Assembly (NCBI GenBank): GCA_017620475.1
Contig: JAFZQI010000028.1
Span: forward strand, 17,517-81,516
Length of the DNA stretch: 64,000 nt
Origin: Clostridiales bacterium
Lineage (GTDB): Bacteria > Bacillota > Clostridia > Saccharofermentanales > Saccharofermentanaceae
Reading direction: 5' to 3'
Part shown: piece by piece, positions 17,578 to 26,897 of the stretch
Position numbering within the stretch: the stretch's first letter is position 1
Layout: each line of letters begins with the position of its first letter
The notes under the pieces: model-generated
The model's input: only the letters and a program-made list of their open reading frames with translations
Told to the model about the DNA's origin: nothing
Database searches by the model: none
Translations under genes and position numbers: made by a program

Positions 17578-18344
17578 CCCATTTCCTCCAGAAATCCCCG
17601 GATCATCTCATGTCTTTTCTTATCCCCGCTGACGTATTTTCCGGGATGGCATTCGCCCTTGATGCCGCCGTCCTCAAGATAAAGGATGCGGTTGGCACGG
17701 CGCGCAGACTTGATATCATGGGTGACCATGACGACGGACTGTCCCGCGTTATTGATATCGGTGAGAACATTGAGCACGGCCTCGACGCCGGCGGAATTCA
17801 GCGCGCCAGTCGGTTCGTCGGCAAAAACCACATCCGGATCGTTGATGACTGCTCTGACGATAGCGGCACGCTGGGCTTCTCCTCCGCTGACCTGGGCCGG
17901 AAACTTATCCGTCATTTCTTCACTGATGCCGACCCGCTCGAAAAGGCCGGCCGCCTTCTTCCTCAGGTCTTTCTGCTTCTGTCCGGTGAGCATGCCCGTA
18001 CTGATGGCATTATCCATAATGCTCATGCTGTCCACGAGGTGGATCTGCTGGAACACAAATCCGCAGTGTTTCCTTCGGAAGACAGCAAGCTGGTCATTGT
18101 TCATGTCGGTGATCTCTCTGCCCGAATAATCGATATGTCCCAAAGACGGCTTATCCATGCCGGAAAGAGCATAAAGGAGGGTAGACTTTCCGGCTCCGCT
18201 GGATCCCATGATCACGGTAAAGTCGCCGTCATATATCTCGAGGTCGAGGTTCTTGATGATGTGGTACTGTTTTCCTGAAACGGAGAAGCTTTTACTCAGT
18301 TTGTCTGTCTTTATGATGGTTTTTCTGTCTTTCGTCTTTTCCAT
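17571..18344 (-). CDS. ABC transporter ATP-binding protein (MacB/LolD type)
   Basis: 257 residues from ATG 18344, which has GGGGGAAA just upstream; a longer frame reaching 18476 lacks a ribosome site and is rejected. Walker A is GSSGAGKST, the signature motif VSGGEAQR, Walker B VVFADEPTGAL, and the switch His is in VMVTHDI. The sequence is of the FtsE/LolD/BceA class, paired with the FtsX-type permease that overlaps its stop codon. It energises the permease at the membrane. Confidence 0.9.
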   Translation of the reverse strand: MEKTKDRKTIIKTDKLSKSFSVSGKQYHIIKNLDLEIYDGDFTVIMGSSGAGKSTLLYALSGMDKPSLGHIDYSGREITDMNNDQLAVFRRKHCGFVFQQIHLVDSMSIMDNAISTGMLTGQKQKDLRKKAAGLFERVGISEEMTDKFPAQVSGGEAQRAAIVRAVINDPDVVFADEPTGALNSAGVEAVLNVLTDINNAGQSVVMVTHDIKSARRANRILYLEDGGIKGECHPGKYVSGDKKRHEMIRGFLEEMGW

Positions 18345-18977
18345 GATTTTCCCCCGGTCAGCTGTCAGTTTGCCGATTGAACATCGGCTGGTGCGGGTCC
18401 AGTGCTTTTCGAAAAGAATAGAACGAAAAGATGCCGCACAGTTTTTCTGTACGGCATCAGTATAGTTCAGAAGCATTCTTTAAATCTTTGCGAGAGTTTT
18501 AATCGTTTTTTAACCATAACAAAGGGAAACGTGCGGATAGTCCCAATTGCATAAGCTAATTGATTCATTACGTAAAATTCCGCAATTAGAGTCAAACGAC
18601 CAAAAACAACATTGATTCTATAACAACAAATCGGACATTTGAATCAATTCAATAAAGTAATTCTATCGTTTTCTTCACAAACAATAATCCAAGAATTCTC
18701 TTTTGTATAATTTGAATCAACGTAATGTATGCGAATTGATTCTTATTCATTCATTACAAAATACGATTCAATCATCAACCAGATTATTGATTCAAAATAC
18801 ATAAATACGATCAATTCAAATCAATCCCAGCAGTGTGTTGAAGTGGCAAATTGAAAAAGTGATAAATAATCCAAATTTCGGATATATCATATTGCTTTTC
18901 TTTCCTTTTCTGTCGTTCAATATATCCATACCCGGTTGAAAAGACATCCTCTTTCACGGCTTATCAGGAGGTGCAAC
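18345..18977. other. AT-rich intergenic islet with repeated TTGATTC/GAATCAA words
   Basis: Next to the transporter gene, 18401-18409 carries the dispersed motif AGTGCTTTT within a CTTTTCGAAAAG palindrome, and 18430-18459 forms a hairpin (GATGCCGCACAG against CTGTACGGCATC, one mismatch). From about 18480 to 18930 the sequence turns AT-rich and shows at least eight copies of TTGATTC or GAATCAA in both orientations, for example at 18611-18618, 18638-18648, 18711-18720, 18733-18742 and 18786-18793. No gene is seen. The composition is unlike the flanks and points to acquired DNA together with the next gene. Confidence 0.65.
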
Positions 18978-19778
18978 ATGGACTTACTGCGACGAGAACT
19001 GCTTGCTCATAAAGAACGATTAGAAAGAGCGATTATGGAAGCCGAAAAAATCATGGAAGATGCACCTGTTGGTTCACTGAAAATGTGTACCTGTGGAAAG
19101 CATACCCGCCACTACCTCATCACTGAAAAAGGAAACAGCACAGGAAAATACATATCAACAAAAGAAGTAGATTTGATTTCAAGACATGCAAAAAAGTCGT
19201 ATGCACAGAAGTTTCTCCGTGAGGCGAGGTGCGAATTGAAAGCGATTGAAATCCTTCTTCGATCCATGAATAATCATGATGCAGAAACCGTGTACACAAA
19301 ATTGAATCCTACCAGGAAGAAACTGGTGACACCGATTCTACGTGATGAACAGGAGCGGATACGCTTCTGGAACGGTCTCTCCTACAACATCTCGACAGAC
19401 TTTCCTGAAGAGAAAGTATTTCAGACTCGGCGAGGCGAGATGGTTCGGTCGAAATCGGAACTCATGATTGCGGATATGTACTTCGAACTCGGGATTCCTT
19501 ACAGATATGAATGTGAGGTCAAATTGAAAAACGGCATTGTAAAGTATCCGGATTTCACACTTTACCACGCGGCGCAAAGGACTGTGTATTATCACGAACA
19601 CCTTGGCAAGCTTGACGACGAGAGATATCGGGAGCGAAACATGAAAAAGTTCCGGCTTTATGAGCAGAGTGGGATATTGGTCGGAAAAAATCTGCTGATT
19701 ACTTGGGAGTCGGAGAAGTTCCCCTTCAACATACAGACTTTTCGAGGGCAGATAAAGGGGCTCTTCGGAATCAGGTAA
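18978..19778 (+). CDS. Putative PD-(D/E)XK nuclease-like protein
   Basis: 266 residues from ATG 18978, with AGGAGG 7 bases upstream. Residues about 1-75 are helical with a CTCGKHTRHY patch; the C-terminal half has KSELMIADM, then YPDFTLY, then YYHEHLG and a downstream KKFRLYEQSGI segment. The order Glu, Asp, Glu with a following LG is that of a PD-(D/E)XK-like fold seen in many uncharacterised Firmicutes proteins. Lower G+C than its neighbours, opposite orientation, an AT-rich leader and a stop codon that abuts the next gene on the other strand all suggest an insertion. It is an orphan: no methylase or helicase adjoins it. Confidence 0.6.
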   Translation: MDLLRRELLAHKERLERAIMEAEKIMEDAPVGSLKMCTCGKHTRHYLITEKGNSTGKYISTKEVDLISRHAKKSYAQKFLREARCELKAIEILLRSMNNHDAETVYTKLNPTRKKLVTPILRDEQERIRFWNGLSYNISTDFPEEKVFQTRRGEMVRSKSELMIADMYFELGIPYRYECEVKLKNGIVKYPDFTLYHAAQRTVYYHEHLGKLDDERYRERNMKKFRLYEQSGILVGKNLLITWESEKFPFNIQTFRGQIKGLFGIR

Positions 19779-21077
19779 TTACAGGAGCAGCAACCGTAAG
19801 ATTACGCGGAGGCCGCCGTCTCGGTTCAGGCATGTGATCTCGCCGCCCATTTTCTCCATGAGGTAGCGGGAAATATATAGGCCCAGGCCCGCGCCGTCTT
19901 TGCCCTCGGCATTGGTGCCGCGCTTGAATTTTCCGAAGATGGTCTTGATCTCCTCTTCCGGAACCCCGCCGCCGTGGTCACCGATTTCAACCACAAGAAA
20001 ACTCTTGCCGTCAACGCCTTTTTCGATTCGGCTATTGACCGTCATGTCGGTATTGGCGTACTTATAGGAATTGGCGAAGATGTTGCCGATGACCTGGTTA
20101 AGGCGGAGCGGATCGGCGCTGACAACGGCGTCGACGATGGAAACAGGGGCACCCTTCACCTTCTTCAGATAGTCCGCTTCCTCGATAAATCGCGCGATGT
20201 CCTGTGAGGTCACTTCCCCGTCCTTCACTTCAAGATGTTCCAGTTCTTCGAGGGTCGCGTGGAAAAGGTTCGACACGAGGGTATCGATCTGATCGGCCTT
20301 GGCATTGATGCTCCGAAGTGTCGTTTTTTCATCCTCCGACTTCGCCTCAAGTTCCATCACGTCCGTCATCGCCTTGATGGACGTCACCGGCGTCTTAATA
20401 TCGTGAGACAGCTGCGCGACCAGTTCTTTTCGCGCTTTCACGGCCTCCGCCTCTCGGAGCTTACTGGCCCGAAGTTCGTCGCGCATGATGTCGAATGCCT
20501 CGGTAAAAGCACCGAATACGTTGCCTTTGTCCATCTTTATGGGAACATCAAGATTGCCGGATGCGACCTTCGATGCGAAACCCTTCATCTCGTCAAAAGG
20601 ATCCACGACCCGTTTCTTCAGATAGAAATAGAACCCCGCCGACGCGGCCAGCATAGCAAGGAGGAATCCGCCCACGATCACGGCGATCCTCTGATTTCTC
20701 TTCACCTGCTGTTCCTGATACGTGTTGTGCACAAGTATCTTGCCGACGATTTGCCCGTCCTCCGTCACCACATCGCGGATGACATCGTAGTGTGTCGTTG
20801 CCGAAGAGACAGATGTGGAAATGCCTTCGCGCGTGTATACAAGAAGATTTCCGTCATTGTCGATGACCGCGTAGTCGAAGGGCTGGTCGCTCTCGACCCT
20901 GGTTTTCGACTTCGCGCTCACCTCATCCCAATTCCTGCCGAGAGAAAGAGAAAGGCGGTTGATCTCCGTCGGATACGACTCGATCTGACGGGATTCCATC
21001 GTGCCGATATAGTAGCCGGCCAGGACGATCGTCACCAGAAAACACGCACAATAGATCAGGAACGAACGGATCTTCAC
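19779..21077 (-). CDS. Sensor histidine kinase
   Basis: 432 residues. Two membrane helices (about 5-24 and 133-155) flank an extracytoplasmic sensor of about 105 residues, then a HAMP linker, the H-box LSHDIKTPVTSI with His near 224, an N-box QVIGNIFANSYKYA, and G-boxes including GAGLGLYIS. The start codon overlaps the response regulator stop by four bases (ATGA). The C-terminus is immediately adjacent to the convergent nuclease-like gene with no intergenic space. The signal is not known; the nearby FtsX-type transporter makes cell-envelope stress a candidate. Confidence 0.9.
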   Translation of the reverse strand: MKIRSFLIYCACFLVTIVLAGYYIGTMESRQIESYPTEINRLSLSLGRNWDEVSAKSKTRVESDQPFDYAVIDNDGNLLVYTREGISTSVSSATTHYDVIRDVVTEDGQIVGKILVHNTYQEQQVKRNQRIAVIVGGFLLAMLAASAGFYFYLKKRVVDPFDEMKGFASKVASGNLDVPIKMDKGNVFGAFTEAFDIMRDELRASKLREAEAVKARKELVAQLSHDIKTPVTSIKAMTDVMELEAKSEDEKTTLRSINAKADQIDTLVSNLFHATLEELEHLEVKDGEVTSQDIARFIEEADYLKKVKGAPVSIVDAVVSADPLRLNQVIGNIFANSYKYANTDMTVNSRIEKGVDGKSFLVVEIGDHGGGVPEEEIKTIFGKFKRGTNAEGKDGAGLGLYISRYLMEKMGGEITCLNRDGGLRVILRLLLL

Positions 21078-21793
21078 GGCTGATCCTCCAGGATGAATCC
21101 CGTGCCCCAGACGGTCTTGATGATTGCCGGGTTACTCGGATCTTTCTCGATCTTCTCGCGCAAATGGCGGATATGCACATTGAGCGTCACGTCACCCACG
21201 AACTCGGTTTCCCATATCTTCTCGAAAAACTCTTCCTTCTTAATGATGCGGTTTTTGTTCTTAAGCATATACACCAGAAGCCGGAACTCCATGGCCTTGA
21301 GCGGGATCTCTTTGCCGTCGCGGATCACCACGGCGCGGGAAAGATCGATCAACACATCGCCCAGCCGGACAAGATTTGTTTTTTCTTCCCCGGCAAAAGC
21401 ACTGTCGCCGGGCGTGCCGTCAGATGTGGCCTCATAACGCTTCAGCACCGCTTTGACCTTGGCCAAGAGCACACTCAGAGAATAGGGTTTACAGATATAG
21501 TCATCCCCGCCGATTGACAGCGCCAGGAGCATGTCATCCTCCGCCTGCCTTGCACTGATAAAGAAGATCGGCACATTCATGGATTTTCTGATCTCCTGGC
21601 AAAGCTCGAATCCCGAGTCCTCGCCAAGGTTGATATCCAGCAGCACGATTGAGCAGGTGTTTTCTTTGAAAAAATCGAGAGCCGATTTTTTGTCGAGCAC
21701 ATACGTGGCCGGCACTCCCGACATATTGAAATACTTGGAAGTGTATTCGGAGAGCTCACGCTCGTCATCTACGATCAGAACACTATACTGCAT
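21074..21793 (-). CDS. OmpR-type response regulator
   Basis: 239 residues from ATG 21793, chosen because GGAGG sits 5 bases upstream. The receiver domain begins YSVLIVDDERE and has the phospho-acceptor Asp in VLLDINLGED, with Lys in CKPY; the C-terminal winged helix ends with the usual RHLREKIEKDP and TVWGTGF phrases. It is co-translated with the kinase. An overlap of 11 bp with the acetyltransferase gene upstream ties that gene to the same transcript. Confidence 0.9.
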   Translation of the reverse strand: MQYSVLIVDDERELSEYTSKYFNMSGVPATYVLDKKSALDFFKENTCSIVLLDINLGEDSGFELCQEIRKSMNVPIFFISARQAEDDMLLALSIGGDDYICKPYSLSVLLAKVKAVLKRYEATSDGTPGDSAFAGEEKTNLVRLGDVLIDLSRAVVIRDGKEIPLKAMEFRLLVYMLKNKNRIIKKEEFFEKIWETEFVGDVTLNVHIRHLREKIEKDPSNPAIIKTVWGTGFILEDQP

Positions 21794-22250
21794 GGGCACC
21801 TCCATCGGCCGGCCGGACCATTTTGTAATGCGGGATCCCGTCGAGGATGAACTCATCGGAGACGATTTCAAAGCCCTGTTTTCCATAATACCCGGCGGCA
21901 TAGACCTGCGCCTCAAGATAGATCGGCACTTTGCCATACACTTCTTCCGTCACGCATACGCCCTCCGCAAGAAGCCGCCCGCCCAGTCCGGTTCCCCGGG
22001 TCTTCTTCGAAGTCAGGACTCTGCCGATCGCCGGATATTCCGGGTGCTCGACGCCGGGGGCAAGTACGCGAAGATATGCCTGCACACCTTCTTCATCCGT
22101 AAACCACACATGGATCGCGTCCTTGTCCCGCCCGTCAAGTTCCGGCGCAAGGCACTCCTGTTCGACGACAAAAACATCCACACGAAGCTTCATGATGTCA
22201 TAAAGCTCGTCCGGCGTCATCTCCTGAAGTTTCTTTATATGCAAGTCCAT
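21783..22250 (-). CDS. ElaA-type GNAT acetyltransferase
   Basis: About 155 residues from ATG 22250; an ATG at 22265 is also possible. It opens with the ElaA pattern IKKLQEMTPDELYDIMKLRVDVFVVEQ and carries the acetyl-CoA loop in IGRVLTSKKTRGTGLGGRLL. The family transfers an acetyl group from acetyl-CoA; the acceptor in ElaA proteins is unknown. It overlaps the response regulator gene by 11 bp and lies 74 bp after the metH stop, so it may be read from either the metH or its own promoter. Confidence 0.85.
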   Translation of the reverse strand: MDLHIKKLQEMTPDELYDIMKLRVDVFVVEQECLAPELDGRDKDAIHVWFTDEEGVQAYLRVLAPGVEHPEYPAIGRVLTSKKTRGTGLGGRLLAEGVCVTEEVYGKVPIYLEAQVYAAGYYGKQGFEIVSDEFILDGIPHYKMVRPADGGAHAV

Positions 22251-22323
22251 CGATCCTATCCCCATCTCATCCCAGACACTTGCTGTCTTATTCTCTTTGT
22301 CCGCATCATATGTGCGAACAGAT

Positions 22324-24810
22324 TCATCCTTTCAACGACTCGTCGATCTCCTCGGCGAAGCGCACTGTCTCCATCGCATCACGGCAGTATTTGTCCGCAC
22401 CTATGGCATCTGCGTATTCCTGCGTCAGCACCGCACCTCCGACACACACCTTCGCCCAGGGTGCCTGCTCGCGGAGGAGCTTGATCGTCTCCTCCATTGC
22501 CGGTACCGTCGTGGTCATAAGTGCCGAAAGTCCGACGATCGGGGCATGCAGGCGCACGACCTCATCCACCACGGTCTGCTCAGGCACGTCTTTTCCCAGG
22601 TCACTGACCGCAAACCCGTAGTTCTCCAGGATCAGTTTCACGATATTCTTGCCGATATCATGGATATCCCCGTGCACAGTCGCGATGACAAATGCGCAGC
22701 GGGCCGAGCCGCCCCCGTTTTCTTCCGGAGCCGCCGCCATAGCGATCTTCACCTCTTCAAAAGCACTTTTCGCCGCTTCCGCCGCCATAAGCAGCTGTGG
22801 CAGATATACTTTCTTCTTTTCAAAATCCGCGCCGACGATATTGAGCGCCGGGATGACTTCCGATTGGATGATCTCAAGGGGCTTCTTCTCCGAAAGCATC
22901 GCCTTCGTTAACGTACCGGTCTTCTCTTTAAGACCGCGGACAATGGCCGCCTGAAGTTCCGAAGCGGGACCGCCGGAAGCGCCATCCGCAGCTCCTGCGC
23001 CCGAAGCACCGTTTGCACCGGATGCCCCGCCCGTACCGGTTCCACCACCAGCCGGACCTGCCGCCGGAGCCGCTGTCGGAGCCGGCAGATTCTGTGCGTA
23101 CTCGATATAACTCATGCAGTTTTCGTCCATGTTATGTAATGCACGAAAAGCATGGTACACGTTCATCATTTCCTGTGAATAGGGGTTCATGATCGCCGCT
23201 GAAAGCCCGTCCTGCAGACAAAGGGCGAAGAATGTGGATGTGATGATGTTCCGGTTCGGAATTCCGAAGGATACATTGGAAATACCCAGTGACGTATTGA
23301 CTCCCAGACCGAAGCGGATCTTCTGTACTGCCTGCATCGTCGCCAGCGCCGCACGTGTATCCGCGGAAATCGTCATGGCCAGCGGGTCGAAGATCAGATC
23401 CTTCTTATCGATCCCGAATTCCGAAGCACGGCGGATGATCTTCTCGGCGATCGCCACACGCTCCTCTGCGGTATCGGGGATGCCTCCCTCGTCAAGGGTC
23501 AGCGCCACAACAAAACCGCCGTATTTCGCAACCAGCGGGAAGATCGCATTCATGACCTCTTCTTTTCCGTTTACGGAGTTGACCATCGCCTTGCCGTTAT
23601 ACGCGCGAAGTCCTGCTTCCATAGCCACGGGATCCGTCGTATCCAGTTGCAGAGGCAGATCCGTCACCGCCTGCAGTTCTTTTACCGCACGAAGAAGAAA
23701 AGCGGGCTCATCGATCTCGGGCAGGCCGACATTCACATCCAGAAGCTGGACGCCCGCATCCTGCTGTTTCAGGGCTTCACCAAGGATATAATCGATATCG
23801 TTCTCGCGGAGCGCCTGCTGGAAGCGCTTCTTGCCTGTCGGGTTGATCCGCTCACCGATGAGGATCGGACTTCCGCCGAACTCCACCGCATGGGTATAGG
23901 AAGACACCAGCGACCGGTTCTTGGGGACGACCGGTACCGGCGTGATGCTCTTTGCTTTCTCCACCACAGCGGAGATATAGTCCGGCGTCGTACCGCAGCA
24001 TCCGCCTGCGATCCGTACGCCCTTTTCCAGGAGCCGTCCGACCGACTCGGAAAACTCCGCCGGATATACGTCGTAAACGGTCTTGCCGTTTTCACTACGC
24101 GGCAGTCCCGCATTCGGTTTCAACAGAACAGGAACTGAAGCATATTCGAGATACTCCTCCACCACGCCGATCAGCTGATCCGGACCGAGGGAACAGTTCG
24201 CACCGATGGCGTCTGCGTGCATGCCCTCGAGCATGGCCACCATCGCTGCCGGCGACGCACCGGTCATGAGCTTACCGTCGCTGCCGTAGGCATTGGAAAC
24301 AAATACCGGAAGATCCGAATTCTCCTTAGCCGCCAGAAGTGCAGCCTTGGTATCGTAACTGTCGTTCATGGTCTCGATGAAGATCAGATCCACGCCGGCA
24401 GAAACACCAAAGCGGATCGTCTTACTGTACATCGCGACCGCATCTTCAAACTCATAATCGCCGTAGGGTTTAAGAAGTCTTCCCAAAGGACCGATGTCCA
24501 AAGCCACGAACTTTTCCTGCGTTCCGGAGCTTCTTGCTGCCGCTTCGCGCGCATTTTTGACCGCTGCAGTGACCAGTTCCTCCAGCTCCGCATCATCAAA
24601 CTTCAATCCGTTCGCGCCGAAAGTATTACTCAGAACGACATTGGAACCTGCGTCATAGTAGGATTTCTGGATTCGGATGATCTCCTCCGGGTGCGTGACA
24701 TTCCAGCGTTCCGGAAGTTCGCCCGGCTGAAGTCCGGCTTCCTGCAAAAGCGTTCCCATTCCTCCATCGAGAAACAGAAAATGGTCTTTCATGTAGTCGA
24801 GAATATTCAT
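22324..24810 (-). CDS. metH: Cobalamin-dependent methionine synthase, short form
   Basis: 828 residues. Residues 1-290 form the homocysteine-binding barrel (FLFLDGGMGT at the start, zinc ligands in AGGCCGT near 270); about 315-560 form the methyltetrahydrofolate-binding barrel; 625-828 hold the B12-binding module with the lower-ligand His in HGDIHDIGKN near 715 and GLSALMTTT. The AdoMet reactivation domain of long MetH is missing, but a separate reactivation protein is encoded at 26898-27623. Between the folate and B12 modules lies a Gly/Ala-rich linker of about 45 residues (near 573-618), unusually long and simple. ATG 24810 is preferred over an upstream start at 24864. No S-box or cobalamin riboswitch is visible in the short leader. 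Confidence 0.9.
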   Translation of the reverse strand: MNILDYMKDHFLFLDGGMGTLLQEAGLQPGELPERWNVTHPEEIIRIQKSYYDAGSNVVLSNTFGANGLKFDDAELEELVTAAVKNAREAAARSSGTQEKFVALDIGPLGRLLKPYGDYEFEDAVAMYSKTIRFGVSAGVDLIFIETMNDSYDTKAALLAAKENSDLPVFVSNAYGSDGKLMTGASPAAMVAMLEGMHADAIGANCSLGPDQLIGVVEEYLEYASVPVLLKPNAGLPRSENGKTVYDVYPAEFSESVGRLLEKGVRIAGGCCGTTPDYISAVVEKAKSITPVPVVPKNRSLVSSYTHAVEFGGSPILIGERINPTGKKRFQQALRENDIDYILGEALKQQDAGVQLLDVNVGLPEIDEPAFLLRAVKELQAVTDLPLQLDTTDPVAMEAGLRAYNGKAMVNSVNGKEEVMNAIFPLVAKYGGFVVALTLDEGGIPDTAEERVAIAEKIIRRASEFGIDKKDLIFDPLAMTISADTRAALATMQAVQKIRFGLGVNTSLGISNVSFGIPNRNIITSTFFALCLQDGLSAAIMNPYSQEMMNVYHAFRALHNMDENCMSYIEYAQNLPAPTAAPAAGPAGGGTGTGGASGANGASGAGAADGASGGPASELQAAIVRGLKEKTGTLTKAMLSEKKPLEIIQSEVIPALNIVGADFEKKKVYLPQLLMAAEAAKSAFEEVKIAMAAAPEENGGGSARCAFVIATVHGDIHDIGKNIVKLILENYGFAVSDLGKDVPEQTVVDEVVRLHAPIVGLSALMTTTVPAMEETIKLLREQAPWAKVCVGGAVLTQEYADAIGADKYCRDAMETVRFAEEIDESLKG

Positions 24811-24847
24811 ATGTTCTAGCGCTCCTGCGGCATAAGTCTTTTCGCAA

Positions 24848-24876
24848 ATTGTACCATATTTCACCGGCCACGGCTA
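24848..24876 (-). promoter_or_regulatory. Predicted metH promoter
   Basis: TACAAT (24853-24848) preceded by TGG, an extended -10; the -35 is weak (TAGCCG). It lies about 38 bp upstream of ATG 24810, leaving too little room for a riboswitch. Confidence 0.4.
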
Positions 24877-25030
24877 TTCACCGGAAGCCGGGACCGTCTC
24901 CTGTTTTTCTGCATTTTCCCCTATAGTAACCGATTCAAAAAGGTTCTATAATTCAATGTGGGGATGGAAAAAGAGAAGGATGATCCTTCTTTTCGGAAAG
25001 CACTTCGTGCGATGTGAAAGAGAGGTCTGT

Positions 25031-26860
25031 ATGAAAAAGTTTGTAGCGGCCTTCCTGGCCATGTCCTTGTTGATCAGCTGCGCGGCATGTTCCGGCAGTT
25101 CCGAAACCACAAAGAAGAAAAAGAAAGCAAAAAAGAGCAAGACGGAAAAGACGGAAACCACGCCTGACGAGACCGAGCCTTCCGAACCCGAACCCACGGA
25201 GACAGGCACCACACCGTTCTCATCCGAGCCAACGGAGACAGACACTTCGCCTTCCTCCTCCGATCCCACGTCGACCAACCAGACCTCACCGGTAACATCC
25301 GCGACAGAAATGACTCTTTTCATCGCGCTTCCCGGAACCGAAATCAATGCCGATAATGACATTCTCACTCTCATCGCAGAGGAGACCGGTGTCTATCTTC
25401 ACGAAATGTATAATAACGGCACATCCACAAGTGATGCCATCAGTAAAATGAAGAACTCAGGCAATTACGCCGATTATTTCTACGGCTGGAGCCTGGATCT
25501 TGATACGCTTCTTTATGAAGATCTTCTTCTCCCGCTGGACGACTATCTCGACGATCCCGCTTTCAGCAACATCCGGAATCTTTACACGGATGCGCAATGG
25601 GAGATGCTGCGACAGGCCGACGGCCATATTTACTGGATCCCTTCGGAGTACCCGATCATTTGGGGAGAAGACAGGACGAAAAACAATACCGAGCTCAAAG
25701 CCTTCTGGATCCAGGCCCGTGTACTGGAGTGGGCCGGGTATCCGAAAATCGAGACACTGGATCAGTATTTCGAGCTTTTGGAAAGTTATTATGCAGAGCA
25801 TAAAACCGAATCGGACGGCACCCCCATCATCCCCTACACGATGAATACAGAAGGCTGGCGCGACTATGCTCTGGAAGAGGCCCCCCAGATGCTTGACGGC
25901 TATGCCAACAACGGATCTGTCATCGTGGATGCAGAAAACTATGACGAGCCGACGATCATTGACTACAACACATCGCCCACGGCAAAGAAATATTTCCAAA
26001 CTCTGAATACTTACTACCACAAGGGCATCGTCGATCCGAACTTCGACACGCAGTCCTACGACGATTACCTAAGCAAGCTTTCATCCGGAACCGTCCTGGG
26101 CATGTACGACGCACAATGGGATTTCCAATATGTCATACAGTATTCTGACATCACTTCCAATTATGTGCCGCTTCCTCTGACGATCGAGCCCGGTATGGAA
26201 AACCACTATTACCGGAGCGCACCATTAGTTTCTACAAGTGATGGGATCTGTATCTGTTCTGAATGCAAGGATGTGGATCTTGCTTTATATTTCCTCAACC
26301 GCTGTCTGGACCAGGACATCCACGATCTCCGCTTCTGGGGCGTGGAGGACCAGGATTTTTATGTGGACGACAGCGGCCTTTTCTGCCGTACTCCCGAAAT
26401 GATAGACAAATGGGACAACGCCGCGTATCTGGCTTCCCATGTATGCCGTTTCCCGTATCTGCCCTCTTACTCCGGCACTTCCCGGGACGGGATCAATGCT
26501 ATGCGCCCCGAGGAACAGACCTCCATCTTCTTTGCAACTCTCCCTGAGGATCTTGTCCGCTGCTTCAATGCATACGGCTACGAATCCTATTGTGATTTTA
26601 TGCACTCTTCCCAGTCCGAATGGGAGCCCTGGTTCCCCATGTACACGTATTCCAACATGATGGGGACAGGCACGCGGGGCGGAGTGGCATTCCTGGATAT
26701 AAAAACACTCAAGCACACAGCGCTTCCCGCTCTGGTGAAGTCCGATGATTTTGAAAAAGATTGGGATCAATACATGGAGGATTATGCGGCCTGCCATCCG
26801 GAGGATTTCCTTGCCGAGATGGAGGAAGAACTGCAGCTTCGTATCGAATTAGCCGGGTGA
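25031..26860 (+). CDS. Extracellular solute-binding lipoprotein
   Basis: 609 residues from ATG 25031 with GAGAGG upstream; a frame reaching 24956 is rejected. The signal peptide ends LLISC with the lipid-bearing Cys at 17, followed by a Lys-rich then Thr/Ser/Pro/Glu-rich spacer to about residue 95, and a long binding domain typical of family 1 sugar or lipo-oligosaccharide receptors (ALPGTEINADNDILTLIAEETG; a later YDAQWDFQYVIQYSD). A TATAAT at 24947-24952 may be its -10. No permease genes are adjacent, so the partner transporter is elsewhere. It lies on the opposite strand between metH and the reactivation gene, so it is not part of that pathway. Confidence 0.8.
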   Translation: MKKFVAAFLAMSLLISCAACSGSSETTKKKKKAKKSKTEKTETTPDETEPSEPEPTETGTTPFSSEPTETDTSPSSSDPTSTNQTSPVTSATEMTLFIALPGTEINADNDILTLIAEETGVYLHEMYNNGTSTSDAISKMKNSGNYADYFYGWSLDLDTLLYEDLLLPLDDYLDDPAFSNIRNLYTDAQWEMLRQADGHIYWIPSEYPIIWGEDRTKNNTELKAFWIQARVLEWAGYPKIETLDQYFELLESYYAEHKTESDGTPIIPYTMNTEGWRDYALEEAPQMLDGYANNGSVIVDAENYDEPTIIDYNTSPTAKKYFQTLNTYYHKGIVDPNFDTQSYDDYLSKLSSGTVLGMYDAQWDFQYVIQYSDITSNYVPLPLTIEPGMENHYYRSAPLVSTSDGICICSECKDVDLALYFLNRCLDQDIHDLRFWGVEDQDFYVDDSGLFCRTPEMIDKWDNAAYLASHVCRFPYLPSYSGTSRDGINAMRPEEQTSIFFATLPEDLVRCFNAYGYESYCDFMHSSQSEWEPWFPMYTYSNMMGTGTRGGVAFLDIKTLKHTALPALVKSDDFEKDWDQYMEDYAACHPEDFLAEMEEELQLRIELAG

Positions 26861-26897
26861 TCCTGTCCCCTCGCCCGAAACGGACAAAAAAGACTGT

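Noticed and set aside
24811..24950. S-box or cobalamin riboswitch upstream of metH
   Set aside because: The predicted leader is about 30 nt and no conserved riboswitch core was seen.
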